Assembly: GCA_016710685.1 (NCBI GenBank) | Contig: JADJVC010000014.1 | Location: 310,001 to 374,000 of the forward strand | From: Flavobacteriales bacterium | Lineage (GTDB): Bacteria; Bacteroidota; Bacteroidia; Flavobacteriales_F; PHOS-HE28 | Direction: 5' to 3' | Length of the DNA stretch: 64,000 nucleotides | Part shown: in pieces, positions 27,940 through 38,403 of the stretch | How positions within the stretch are numbered: the first letter of the stretch is position 1 | How the letters are laid out: every line of letters starts with the position of its first letter | Translations under genes and position numbers: made by a program | Notes under the pieces: model-generated | Told to the model about the DNA's origin: nothing | The model's input: the letters and a program-made list of their open reading frames with translations, nothing else | Database searches by the model: none

Positions 27940-28932
27940 ATGGATACACAGAGCAAATTAGAGTTACACTACTACTTGGAAGGCGGAGTGCATTCCATGG
28001 ATGCCTTCGGTAAGAACAGCGCGGAAGCTGAACTGCTGAAGATCTTTCACGAAGTCTCTGTTCAGCTTGACTTGGATCTTTCGCTCGAGCTCGAGGCACT
28101 GGAGCAAGCTGGGCTCAAGGAATTCATAAAGGTCCTTAGCAAGAAGAAGTCCCGGAGGAAAATGTGGACGGTTCTCGCATTTCTAGGCGGCATCCTGACT
28201 ACTGTCGTTACCAATGTTGCGTCGGATTATTTGAGCAAGGACCACGAGTTTGAAGAGCTGCAGAAAGAAGAGCTAAGGCTTCATATCCAGAAGCTGAAAA
28301 GGGATCGGACGAGGAACCTGACGAAGACCGGCAGGCCGTGATCATTCAACAGATCTCGTTCTACCTTATGGATACGGACAAGATCAAATTGCACAAATCC
28401 AAGTTCTACGGAGCCGTCCTACAAGACCCAAAGGTCTATCAGCTTTCCACCACTGAACTTGATGAAAACAACAAGCCCAAGGGAGAGGAAAAAGTGGTGT
28501 TACGTTCGGATTTTGCAAAGTTCATTGCAGACAAGGTTGTAATTGAACCCGAGGAAACGGATGATGTTTTGGTAGAAGTGGTCGCACCAGTTCTGAAGGC
28601 GGGTAAAATGAAATGGAAAGGGGTATTTGATGGCAAGCCCATAACCTTCAACATGATCGACAGTGACTTCAAGAGTTCGGTGCTGAGTGGAGAAGTGAGC
28701 TTCACGTCCGGAACGTCGATCCGGTGCGGAATTCAGTTCGAAAAGGCCATGGGAGATGATGGCGAGATCAAGATCACGCATCAATATCTATGATGTGCTG
28801 GAGATACTACAAGGCGGTGCCATCACCATAACGGGGAGGGCGAAGCAAATTGAGGCTGATAAGAACCAGATCAAGTTGGACCTTTTCAAATCCGAGGGTG
28901 ACGAGACCAGTTCAAGCAATAGCGGAAAGTAA
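27940..28932 (+). CDS. Unrecognised membrane protein inside the restriction island (two frame breaks)
   Basis: About 330 residues after joining frames. Residues 1-70 are acidic and helical; one membrane segment follows (MWTVLAFLGGILTTVVTNVA, about 74-93), then an acidic coil and, after the break at AAAAGGG (28297-28303), a beta-rich domain with KSKFYGAVLQDPKVYQLS, MKWKGVFDGKPITFNMIDSD and SGEVSFTSGTSIRC. A second break near 28780 passes to INIYDVLEILQGG and a serine-rich end at 28932. I do not know a name for the family; the beta domain looks like a small barrel seen in unannotated proteins of defence regions. Its place between Mod and RhuM in the same direction suggests a link with the system. 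Confidence 0.6.
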
Positions 28933-28978
28933 TGGTGTTTGACGGAAATCAATGCATTGGAACCAATGCATTAACGGC

Positions 28979-29981
28979 ATGAACGAAGAGCAACAGATAA
29001 TCATTTACAACACGGCGGACGGTCGCGCTTCGGTGGCTTTGTTCGCCCGTGACGGCATGGTCTGGATGAACCAGAACCAGTTGGCGGAACTTTTTGACAC
29101 CTCTGTACCGAACATCAGTATGCACATTAGCAACATACTGAATGACAAAGAGTTACATGCAAGTTCAGTTATTAAGGATTACTTATACTGCCGCCGACGG
29201 CAAGGAATACTCCGTCGCGTTCTATTCACTGGCCATGATCTTGGCCATTGGCTTCCGGGTGCGCAGTCCACGCGGCACGCAGTTCCGACAATGGGCCAAC
29301 CACCACCTTAGTGAATATATGGTGAAGGGTTTCGTGATGGATGACGAGCGCTTGAAACAGGCGGATGGTCGGCCCGACTACTTTGAGGAATTGCTCGCAC
29401 GCATCCGAGACATACGAGCCTCGGAAAAGCGGTTCTACCAAAAAGTCCGCGACCTGTTCGCACTGAGCAGCGACTACGACCCAAGTGATAAGGCGACCCA
29501 AATGTTCTTCGCCGAAACACAGAACAAGCTCTTGTACGCCGTTACCCAGCAGACCGCTGCAGAACTGGTAATGGCACGCGCCAACAGCAGCGACCCGCAC
29601 ATGGGTCTTACCAGCTGGAAGGGAAGCGTGGTGCGCAAGCAGGACATCCTTGTTGCGAAGAACTACCTCGGCGAAGATGAACTGGACACCCTGAACCGCT
29701 TGGTAACCCTGTTCCTTGAAAGTGCGGAGCTACGCGCCAAGAACCGGCAAGAGATGCGCATGGATTTTTGGAGGACCAACGTGGATGCTATCCTGCAACT
29801 TCAGGACAAGAACATACTGGACCATGCTGGCAGTATTTCCAATGCCGAAATGGAAGCCCACGTGCGCAAGCTGTATGCCCGCTTCGATGCCGACCGGAAG
29901 AAAATAGAGGCCGCCGAAGAGGACCGAAAGGACATGGACGAGCTGCGGGTTTTGGAACGCAAGGTGGAACGTAAGAAATGA
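28979..29981 (+). CDS. rhuM: RhuM (virulence RhuM/KilA-related) family protein (one frame break)
   Basis: About 333 residues. The N-terminal winged-helix-like part has WMNQNQLAELFDTSVPNIS and HISNIL, the DNA-binding region; then ADGKEYSVAFYSLAMILAIG, FRVRSPRGTQFRQWANHHL and EYMVKGFVMDDERLKQ, the RhuM hallmarks; the last 150 residues are helical with a charged end. One extra base near 29175 breaks the frame before the ADGKEYSV segment. Proteins of this family are common passengers or partners in type I and type III restriction loci; their biochemical role is not settled. The gene ends the first half of the island; a 298-base AT-rich gap follows. Confidence 0.85.
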
Positions 29982-30093
29982 ATTCCTGGGGCGCGACCCT
30001 CCGGCCGGGGAACAGGTGCCAACAGAACGTCCGAAGGAACAATTATCCCGATTCTAATCACTGAATATCAACACATTGCAAATCAATTCAAAA

Positions 30094-30115
30094 TAAGGTA
30101 ATTGTTATTACCTTA
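30094..30115. promoter_or_regulatory. Inverted repeat TAAGGTAAT-TGTT-ATTACCTTA
   Basis: A perfect 9-bp inverted repeat with a four-base loop in the AT-rich gap between RhuM and the ATPase gene. It could end the upstream transcript or be an operator; there is no T run after it. Confidence 0.4.
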
Positions 30116-30204
30116 ACTTCATCTCGAACTGTTCTCCACTCTCAAAGTGACCCTCTCTACCCCATGCCCTTCACCTTCACACCCTTGGGTCGGCTTTACT
30201 TCAG

Positions 30205-30221
30205 AATAGAATCATTCTATT
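30205..30221. promoter_or_regulatory. Palindrome AATAGAAT-C-ATTCTATT upstream of the ATPase gene
   Basis: A perfect 8-bp inverted repeat with one central base, 58 bases before the ATG at 30280. Size and symmetry fit the operator of a dimeric repressor. Confidence 0.4.
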
Positions 30222-30267
30222 GTTCCTCAGCATGTTACAAGCGCATTTCAATTAACTTAATTATTAT

Positions 30268-30275
30268 TAACTTAG
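30268..30275 (+). promoter_or_regulatory. Probable -7 box TAACTTAG for the ATPase gene
   Basis: TAACTTAG is one base off TAnnTTTG, four bases before the ATG at 30280. ATTAACTTA occurs twice in the last 30 bases. Confidence 0.4.
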
Positions 30276-30279
30276 CACA

Positions 30280-31737
30280 ATGAGCTGGCACTTCTATGGT
30301 AGGACCACCGAGCTGGACCAGCTAACGGCGGTGGTAGAGCGGAAGCGTTGGGCCTTTGTGAAGATCAGCGGTAGGCGGCGCATCGGTAAAACCACGTTGA
30401 TCGAAAAAGCCTTGGAGCACATTGGCGATCGCAAGGTGTTCTACGTGCAAATACCCGACTCCGACGCGCCCGGTGTGCTGGATGCCTTGCATGAACACAT
30501 GGACACCTTCGGCCTGCCCCACGAACGGCCGCTTACCCTGGTGGCCTTCGCCCGTCTGATCGAGGAGCTGGCCCGTGAAGGCTACATCGTGGCGGTAGAC
30601 GAATTCCAATACTTCCACCGGAAAGTGCTTTCGGCATTCACCTCGCACTTGCAAGCGGTGATCGACCGCTTGAGCAGCGATGCTAACAACGTTACCGGTT
30701 GCCTGTTGGTTCTGGGTTCCATCCATACGGAAATGACCGCCTTGCTCAATGACAAGGATGCGCCGCTGTTCAACCGCCTCACGGACGAATTCGCACTGGA
30801 CCATTTGGACATTGCGGACGTGCAGCAGATCCTGCGGGAGCACAACGCCGATACGCCGGCGGAGCTGTTGTTCTTTTGGAACCTGTTCGAGGGCGTACCG
30901 AAATTCTACCGGGATTGTTTCGAGCAAGAGCTTTTCGGCCGATCGCGTGAGGAAGTGGTCCGCAGGCTCTTTCTGGAAAGCAGTTCCCCCTTGAAGAACG
31001 AAGCGGAAAACTGGTTCCTGCACGAACTGCGCGGACGCTACGACCACCTGTTGAAATACGTAGCGCAACACCCCGGTTGCAGCAGTGGCGAGATCATGGC
31101 CCATTTGAACCGCTTGGAACCCAACAAATACCACCAAGCGGGCAACTACCTGAAAACGCTGATCGAGAAATACGGCATGGTGGAAAAGAAGCAACCCGTG
31201 TTCGCCAAGGCCACCGAGCGCAACGGTCGCTACTACATCGCCGACAATTTCTTACGCACCTGGTTGCAGGCCCTGAAGATCAGCACGGCGAGCATGCGCT
31301 TCAGGCCGCAAGGCAACATCATGGAAGAGATCCTGCTGAAGCTGGACATTGCCGAAGGATCCGGCTTGGAAGCGCTGGCGCACCGGCTCTACGAAGAGCG
31401 CAGCCGGAAAGCATTACCGGGTTTCGCCCTATCACAAGCCATTGACTGGTATTGGGACAAAGCAGGCACCGAACTGGACCTGGTAGCCGTGAACAAGGAC
31501 GAAAGGTTGATCCGTTTTGGCACCTGCAAACGCAGCAACACCAAATTGGACAAGGCACATTTCGATGCCTACGACCAACACATCGAGCGTTTCTTGACCG
31601 CACACACTAAATTCCGTGAGTGGACCATTGAGCGCACGGCTATTACCGTGCAACATGATGAAGCCTCACGTACACGATGTGCCACTGCGGGGTATCTTGC
31701 AGAAGATCTTGTAAGCCTAACGAACGGGCTTAACTAA
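30280..31737 (+). CDS. AAA ATPase of the archaeal ATPase/DUF234 type
   Basis: A 485-residue protein. The N-terminal ATPase has Walker A SGRRRIGKTTLIEKAL, Walker B IVAVDEFQYF, and LLVLGSIHTEM as sensor 1. The middle is a winged-helix region (HPGCSSGEIMAHLNRLEPNK, GMVEKKQPVF). The C-terminal part WYWDKAGTELDLVAV and IRFGTCKRSN has the spacing of the PD-(D/E)xK-like DUF234 domain, but the usual E-x-K glutamate position is Thr. It begins 298 bases after RhuM with its own promoter-like box and palindrome, and res follows after 13 bases. It may be part of the system or a separate module. Confidence 0.82.
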   Translation: MSWHFYGRTTELDQLTAVVERKRWAFVKISGRRRIGKTTLIEKALEHIGDRKVFYVQIPDSDAPGVLDALHEHMDTFGLPHERPLTLVAFARLIEELAREGYIVAVDEFQYFHRKVLSAFTSHLQAVIDRLSSDANNVTGCLLVLGSIHTEMTALLNDKDAPLFNRLTDEFALDHLDIADVQQILREHNADTPAELLFFWNLFEGVPKFYRDCFEQELFGRSREEVVRRLFLESSSPLKNEAENWFLHELRGRYDHLLKYVAQHPGCSSGEIMAHLNRLEPNKYHQAGNYLKTLIEKYGMVEKKQPVFAKATERNGRYYIADNFLRTWLQALKISTASMRFRPQGNIMEEILLKLDIAEGSGLEALAHRLYEERSRKALPGFALSQAIDWYWDKAGTELDLVAVNKDERLIRFGTCKRSNTKLDKAHFDAYDQHIERFLTAHTKFREWTIERTAITVQHDEASRTRCATAGYLAEDLVSLTNGLN

Positions 31738-31750
31738 CGACCACAATACT

Positions 31751-34700
31751 TTGGCAAAACGACCTACCAATACCACCATCAAGCTCGGCAAAGCACTTGT
31801 GCTGAACCGTTGGGTACTGCACCAATTCGGCGTAGATGCGTTGGAAAGTTTGGTGGATGGCGACCTGAAACGCAGCATCTACGAAGGCTTCGATGCCGAG
31901 AATAAAAGCAACATCCACAACTACCTGTTGCACCGCTTACCGAGTTTCAATACGGTAACTAAAGATGATCTGATCCGCTGGGACCAGCACATCGTGCGGC
32001 ACACGCTGGCGATCAGCGAAAGCCGCAACGAAGTGCTCAAGTGGAAGTACTTTCAGTACATCACCTTGCTCTTCACTGAATTGTATTTGGAACGCTACTT
32101 CAAAGATCCGGATGCATTGCTACAAGACCTGAACGAGTACGTGGATCAATGGAACGACCCCATGAACGAGCAAGTGCGCAATACCAGCGGACACGTGTGC
32201 GACCCGTTCACACCGCAAGAGATCAACAAGATCGCTTATTGGAATGCCACCGGCAGCGGTAAAACGCTGTTGATGCACGTGAACATACTACAGTACAAAC
32301 ATTATGTGGAACGCTTCGGGATCAAGAAGGGGTTGAATAAGGTTTTGCTCGTTACACCCAACGAAGGCTTGAGCCAACAGCATCTGGAGGAATTCAAACA
32401 GAACGGCATTCAAGCCGAACTGTTCAGCAAAAGCGCAGGATCGGCATTCAGTGGCGAGACCGTAGAAGTGGTCGAGATCAGCAAGCTGGCAGAAGAAAGT
32501 GGAGAGAAGACCGTTGCAGTGGAAGCGTTCGAAACGAACAACTTGGTGCTGATCGATGAAGGACACCGTGGAGTAGCTGGTGATCAATGGAAAACGCGCA
32601 GGGATGAATTGAGTGCCAATGGATTCGCCTTCGAGTACAGCGCCACCTTTGGGCAAGCAGTTAGCGCGGCCAACGGAAAAAAGCGCACCGAGCTAACGCA
32701 GGAATATGCCAAGAGCATCCTGATGGATTACAGCTACAAGTACTTCCACGAGGACGGCTACGGCAAAGATTACCGAATTTTGAATCTGCCGAGCGATGAA
32801 CGCGCCGAGCAGAAACGCAAGTACATGACCGGGTCGTTGCTGGCGTTCTACCAACAGAAAATGGCCTACCGTGATCATCCACGATGGGCGGCGGTGTACC
32901 GAGTGAGCGATCCGTTGTGGGTGTTCGTTGGCGGCAGCGTGAATGCAGTGCGCAAAGTGGGCGGCATTACCACATCGGATGTGTTGGAAGTGGTGCGTTT
33001 CTGCAAACAGTTTATTGCCGAACCCAAGAAAAGCAAGCAACACTTGGAGGAGCTTTTGAGCGGCAACGATGGCCTGTTGGATCAAGCTGGCAAAAGTGTG
33101 TTCACCGGTTTCTACTATTATCTGCAAAAGCAGAATATCAATGTAGAAACCTTGTACGCAGACATATTGGAGAGCGTCTTCAACAACACCTTGGCCGGTG
33201 CCGATGTGTACGTAGACCGTTTGAAAGGGCAGGACGGCGAGTTGGGCCTGCGTGTTGGTAACGCGGATTACTTCGGTGTGGTGAACGTAGGCGACGAGAA
33301 GAAACTCTGGGATCTTTGCCAAGCCAATGGCATCGATGGGCAGGACAAGGATTTCACAGGTTCGTTGTTCCACGACATCAACCAGAAAGGGAGTCGCATC
33401 AACCTATTGATCGGATCCAAGAAATTTACCGAAGGCTGGAGCAGTTGGCGCGTGAGCACGATGGGCTTGCTGAACATCGGTAAGAGCGAAGGCAGTCAAG
33501 TGATCCAATTGTTCGGTCGGGGTGTTCGCTTAAAGGGCTACGAGCTTAGTTTGAAACGGAGCCAACGGTTGGATCAGGACCAACGCCCGGAAAGCAAACT
33601 GCCCAAAGACCTTCCGATACTGGAAACCTTGAACGTCTTCGGTATACAGGCCGATTACATGCAGCACTTCAAGCAATTCTTGCAAGAAGAAGGTTTGGCG
33701 CCGAAGGATGGTCGGTTCATTTCAGTGGAAGTGCCTACCATGATCAACATCGACCTGAAAAGTAGCAAGTTGAAAGTGTTGCAGTTAAGAGAGAACGTTG
33801 ATTTCCGCAAGGACCAAATGATCCCGCTCGTGTATGACGCGGGCATAGGGAAAGGCAGTGTACGGTTGGAGTGGTACGCCAAATTGCAACAGCTGGTAAG
33901 TGCCGGTGGCGTAGCCGATGTGGAAGTGCATTACAACACACCATTGAACGAACAGCACCTCGCGTTCGTTGATTGGGACGAGGTATACTTCGCACTGCAA
34001 CGCCACAAGAACGAGCGCATTTGGAACAACTTGGGCATCCAGCGTCAGGGAATGAAGGGAGATCGTGCGTCACCATGAATGGTACCAGTTGCAGATACCG
34101 CCATCGGAGTTGAGGTTCGACAGTTATGAACGTGTGAAGGAGTGGCAGGAGATATGCATCGCACTGCTGAAGAGCTACGCTGAACGTTACTACAATTGGA
34201 AGAAGGCAGGCTACCTAAGTGAGTTCATGGAGACCATTGAACTGCGCAGTGACCATCCGAACTTCCAAGAGGTCTACCAATTGGAGATCGAAGAAAGTAG
34301 GAAGGACATTATTGACCGGTTGAACAAGGCCAAGGAGTTCTTTGCACAACATCCGGAAAGCGAAGACAAACAAGACCTGGACAAAGGCATGACGGTGTTC
34401 CAATTCCTACGTCACCTTTACCAACCATTGATCTACTTGGATGCTAAAGGCTATCAGGACATCATCAAAGTAAGCCCCGTAGCATTGAACCAAGGGGAGT
34501 ACGACTTGATCAAACACCTGAAGCATTTCTACGAAAAGGACCAAGCATTTTTCACGGACCGGAAGTTGTACTTGCTCCGCAACAAAAGCCGCAAAGGGAT
34601 CGGCTTCTTTGAGGCGCACGGTTTCTATCCGGACTTCATCGTGTGGTTGGTAGAAAAGGAACACCAGTACATCACCTTCATCGACCCAAAAGGCTTGCGA

Positions 34701-34950
34701 CAGATCCAAGGCTTGGACCACCCAAGCTGAAATTCCATCAAGTGATCAAGGAAAGATCGAAGCGCAGATCCACAAGTCCGACAAAGCAGTAACGCTCAAT
34801 TCGTTCATTGTCTCACCGACCAGCTACCGCGAAGTGCGCCACTGGCGAGGGCAAGAATGCATTGCGGACATGAACAAGCACCATGTGTACTTCATGGATG
34901 AGCAACGCGAAACGTACGTGGGCGCGTTGCTGCGGAAGGTGGTGGAATGA
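31751..34950 (+). CDS. Type III restriction enzyme Res subunit, helicase-nuclease (three frame breaks)
   Basis: About 1,066 residues; cuts DNA after ATP-driven movement together with Mod. Motif I is YWNATGSGKTLLMH, motif II DEGHRG (DEAD-like), motif III EYSATFG, motif V IGSKKFTEGWSSWR, motif VI SEGSQVIQLFGRGVR. The C-terminal nuclease reads GFYPDFIVWLV and FIDPKGLRQI, the PD-x-n-xDxK site of Res enzymes. The start is a TTG at 31751. Breaks lie near 34040 (one G too many, before EIVRHHEWYQL), 34726 and 34757; the true end reads YVGALLRKVVE with stop at 34950. Confidence 0.85.
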
Positions 34951-34972
34951 ACGAACGAGGTATAGGCCGACA

Positions 34973-34995
34973 CCAAACCACCGGTGGTTGGTTTG
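34973..34995. terminator. Hairpin between res and the M13 peptidase gene
   Basis: AACCACCGGTGGTT (34976-34989) is a perfect 14-base palindrome flanked by CCAA and GGTTTG, forming a longer imperfect hairpin between two convergent genes. It marks the right edge of the defence island. Confidence 0.5.
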
Positions 34996-35002
34996 CGCTC
35001 CC

Positions 35003-37052
35003 TCACCAGATCTTCACCCGCAAACTATCCGGACGCCACATAGCCTGACCTTCCTTAATGTTGAAGGCCTCATAGAATTCCGGCACGTTGGCAAAGGGGC
35101 CGTTCACGCGCCATTCGCCGGGGCTGTGTACATCGCTTAGCAGGCGGCTGCGCAGGCTTTCCTCCTTCTGTTGGCCCAACCAGCCCAAGGCGTAGCCCAG
35201 AAAGTAGCGTTGCAGCGGGGTGTATCCTGCGATGGTTTCGCCCTTCTTGTATTGCTCGGTCTTCTTGAAGGCGTCCAAACCCAGCTCGATGCCGCCGAAG
35301 TCCGCGATGTTCTCGCCCAAGGTGGCGTGGCCGTTGATGTGGATGCCGGGGATCGGCTCGTACTGGTCGAACTGCTTGGCCATCACTTCGGCGCGTGCGG
35401 TAAAGTGGGCGCTGTCTTCCGGTGTCCACCAAGAGACCAAGTTGCCCTTGGCATCGAACTGTCGGCCTTCATCATCAAATCCGTGTGTGATCTCGTGCCC
35501 GATGGTGCTGGCGGCCGCATAACCGTAGACCATGGCATCGTCTGCGAGGCTATCCGGCAGGCCAGGCAGCATGAAGATGCCTGCTGGTAGAACGATCTCG
35601 TTGTTGCTGGGGTTGTAATAGGCGTTGTAGGTCTGAGGCGTCATGTCCCATTCGGTGCGGTCAACGGGCTTACCCCACTTGCTCACCATATCGTCGAAAT
35701 GCCAACGGTTGGCGGAGAGCACGTTCGCGGCGTAGCTCACAGTGTCCACCTTCAATGTGCTGAAGTCCTTCCACTCGTCGGGATAGCCCACCTTTTTGCT
35801 CATGGTGTTCAACTTTTCCAGTGCTTTTTCCTTGGTGGCGGCGCTCATCCAATCGAGGTTCTTGATGCGCTCGCGATACGCGTCGCGAATGGCTTCCACC
35901 ATACCGTCGTAGCGCTTTTTCGCCCGCTCCGGGAAGTAGTCCTTCACGAAGACCTTGCCCAGGACCATACCGATGGCGCCGCCTTCTTCATTGGTCACCC
36001 GTTTCCAGCGCGGACGTTGCTCTTCTTGTCCGTTCATTTTCCGTGCGTAGAAATCGAAGTCCTCGTTGTCGATGGCGGTTCCGAGGTTGGAGGCGAAGGC
36101 GGAGAGGAGGTGGAATCGGTAGTAATCCTTGATGGTGCTGATAGGCGTGTGTTGCAAGAGGCCGTCCACCGCGGTGATGAACTCGGGTTGGCCCACAATG
36201 ACGGTATCGCATTTCTGCAGGCCGTAACTGTTCAACAATCCGCGCCAATCCATGTGCGGAGAGATCTTTTGCAGCTGACCGTCCACCGCCATCTTGTTGT
36301 AGTTGGCGTACGGGTCGCGCTGTTGGTCCAAGGTGCGGCTCTTCTTAGCGAGCTCGGTCTCGAAGGCGAATACGGCTTTACCGGCTTTGGTCGCGGTCGT
36401 GCTGTCTTGGCCCAAGAAGGCCAGCATTCGTGCGATGTGCTTCGGATACTCGGCGCGGTTTTTCGCAACACCTGCTTCGGTGTTGAAATAGTAGTCGCGA
36501 TCCGGAAGTCCCAAGCCACTTTGCCAGAGTCCCACGGCGATCACCTCGCTGATCTTGCTGTCTTGGCCCATAGGCTCCGTAAAGCACATTGGCACCCGCG
36601 CGGTTCAATTCTCCGGCCACATCGAAGGCTCCTTTGGCATCTGTGATGCCGTCGATCTTTTGCAGCAGGTCGTTCAAGGGCGTTGTGCCGAGCCGTTCCG
36701 CCTTGGCGCTATCCATACCGGTGGACCAGAAGTCGCCGATCTTCTGTTCGTCGCTGCCCTGTGGCGCATGTGCCTTAGCGGCCTTTTCGTTGATATCGCG
36801 GATCTTCGTGCGTAGGTCCTCAACCACCAAGGTTCCCGATGCCCCAAGCGGATTCCGTGGAAGGAATAGGGGTTCGCCTTGAGCCACGCACCGTTGGCGA
36901 AATGGAAGAAGTCATCGCCGGGGTTCACCGTGGTGTCGATGTGGCTGGCAAGCAGGTCGGGAGCGCGGCGGCGGGCACCTGTTTGGCGGTTTCCTGGAGG
37001 TGCCACAGGCGGCGAGCATTAGCAGAGCGAAGAGTACGGGTGAGAGGCGCAT
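35003..37052 (-). CDS. M13 family metallopeptidase, neprilysin/PepO-like lipoprotein (four frame breaks near the N-terminus)
   Basis: A zinc endopeptidase of about 680 residues, attached outside the inner or outer membrane. The start at 37052 gives a lipoprotein signal (LFALLMLAAC). The N-terminal DTTVNPGDDFFHFANGAWL is the M13_N opening; GLGLPDRDYYF, NAYYNPSNNEIVLPAGI, the zinc site GHEITHGFDDEGR and GENIADFGG complete the family. The main frame covers 35003 to about 36570; breaks near 36570, 36860, 36965 and 36998 shift the first 160 residues through several frames with the protein otherwise conserved. A TACCTTCG box lies 23 bases upstream on the minus strand (37075-37082). Confidence 0.88.
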
Positions 37053-37124
37053 GGATGGTAGTAAATATGGGGCGCGAAGGTATTGCCCCGGATCCCCGGC
37101 ATCCCATAAAGCCACCGGTTCAAG

Positions 37125-37132
37125 TATATTTG
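37125..37132 (+). promoter_or_regulatory. Bacteroidota -7 box TATATTTG
   Basis: An exact TAnnTTTG match followed by CACTCC, ending 18 bases before the ATG at 37151 of the DUF4920 gene. Confidence 0.6.
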
Positions 37133-37150
37133 CACTCCGAAATTTCGACC

Positions 37151-37629
37151 ATGAAGCACCTGCTCTTCCTATTTCTTGTGCCCTTCGCGCTTTCCGCTTG
37201 CGCCCAAGCACCCGCCACCTCATCAACGGACGGTGAGTACGCCAGTTACGGCGATGCCATCACCGCTGACGGTACCATCACCATGACCGACTTCGAGAAA
37301 GCCGCGGCCAACGTGGATTCCTTGAGCACGAAGGTGACCGCTGAGATCCAGCAAAGCTGCGCCAAAAAGGTTGCTGGATGGATGTGAAATTAGCCGACGG
37401 CAGCGCCATGAAAGTGCGCTTCCGCGATTACGGCTTCTTCGTGCCGACCAAGGGCTTGGAAGGCAAGGAAGTGGTGATGCAGGGCCGCGCCAAGAAGGAA
37501 GTGACCGACGTGGCCATGCTCCAGCACTATGCCGAAGATGCTGGCAAGAGCAAGGAGGAGATCGCCGCGATCACCGAGCCGGAGATAAGCTGGACCTTTG
37601 AGGCCGACGGTGTGCTGATCAAGGAATAA
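37151..37629 (+). CDS. DUF4920 domain lipoprotein (one frame break)
   Basis: About 159 residues after restoring one base. The signal peptide LFLFLVPFALSAC has a lipobox. The domain has YGDAITADGTITM, then IQQSCAKKGCWMDVKLADGS after correction, and MKVRFRDYGFFVPTKG, GREVVMQG-like KEVVMQGRAKKE, the conserved block of DUF4920. Two cysteines in SCxKKGCW suggest a metal or redox site. The break near 37369 is a missing G in AAAAAGG. Function unknown; the family is frequent in Bacteroidota. PAP2 follows after 11 bases. Confidence 0.78.
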
Positions 37630-37640
37630 CTGCACCGCGC

Positions 37641-38402
37641 GTGCAACTTTCGTTTCCTTCCGCAGCGCGGACCGCCGTCATTGCGGCGATTTTCGTCATG
37701 GTGCTTAAGCCGTGCGCGGCTCAATCATCTTACGAATTCACAACCGGTCGCGAGCTGGCCATCACCTTGCCGGGCCTTGCCTGTGAAGGTGTCTCGCACT
37801 TGATCAACCCGGATGTGGCCAGCATGTGGCAGAAGGCACAAACCACCGACCGCAGTGAGCTGTGGTCGTTCGATCGGCAGGCGGCATTCAACTGGAACAG
37901 CACTGCCGCCCGCACAAGCGACATATTGCTGGTGGTAGGCATAGGCGGAGCTGTTACCATGGCGTTGATCGACAGGCCAACGCCAGGAATGGTAGCGCCA
38001 TTGGCCATCATCGGCGAAACTGGTTTGCTCACCGTAGGCCTTACCGACATGGTGAAAGACCTTGCCCACCGTGCCCGGCCATACGCGTACAACCCGGACG
38101 TGCCTGACGAAGTGCGCATGGGCAACGATGCTTACGTTTCTTTTTGGAGTGGACATACCGCGAACACCGCCGCCATCACGTTCGCTTGCGCCCAATTGGT
38201 GCAACAAAGCGATGCCAGCAAAACCGCAAAAACCATTACATGGTCCGCTGCCGTTGCTTGGCCCATGGCCGTGGGCTTGTACCGGGTAAAGGCCGGGAAA
38301 CACTTCCCCACGGACGTTATTGCCGGCTACATCGTGGGCGCCGGGATCGGAATGGCGGTGCCCCACCTTCATCAAACCAACCGGAGAAATTCGGCACCTT
38401 GA
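37641..38402 (+). CDS. PAP2 family phosphatase
   Basis: A 253-residue membrane or secreted phosphatase of the PAP2 superfamily. The three active-site motifs are clear: KDLAHRARPY (K-x6-RP), FWSGHT (SGH) and YRVKAGKHFPTDV (R-x5-H-x3-D). A signal-like hydrophobic stretch (VIAAIFVMVLKPCAAQ) comes first. The likely substrates are lipid phosphates such as undecaprenyl diphosphate or phosphatidic acid. The start is a GTG at 37641; an ATG at 37698 would cut off most of the signal. The stop is two bases before the ATG of the next gene. Confidence 0.88.
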   Translation: MQLSFPSAARTAVIAAIFVMVLKPCAAQSSYEFTTGRELAITLPGLACEGVSHLINPDVASMWQKAQTTDRSELWSFDRQAAFNWNSTAARTSDILLVVGIGGAVTMALIDRPTPGMVAPLAIIGETGLLTVGLTDMVKDLAHRARPYAYNPDVPDEVRMGNDAYVSFWSGHTANTAAITFACAQLVQQSDASKTAKTITWSAAVAWPMAVGLYRVKAGKHFPTDVIAGYIVGAGIGMAVPHLHQTNRRNSAP

Positions 38403-38403
38403 C

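Noticed and set aside
21909..34950. DISARM system
   Set aside because: The SNF2 helicase and methylase could suggest class 1 DISARM, but no drmA, drmB or drmC is present, and the methylase and Res are of type III form.
21588..34989. att-site pair formed by the two border palindromes
   Set aside because: The palindromes at 21588 and 34976 differ in sequence and no direct repeat or integrase was seen.
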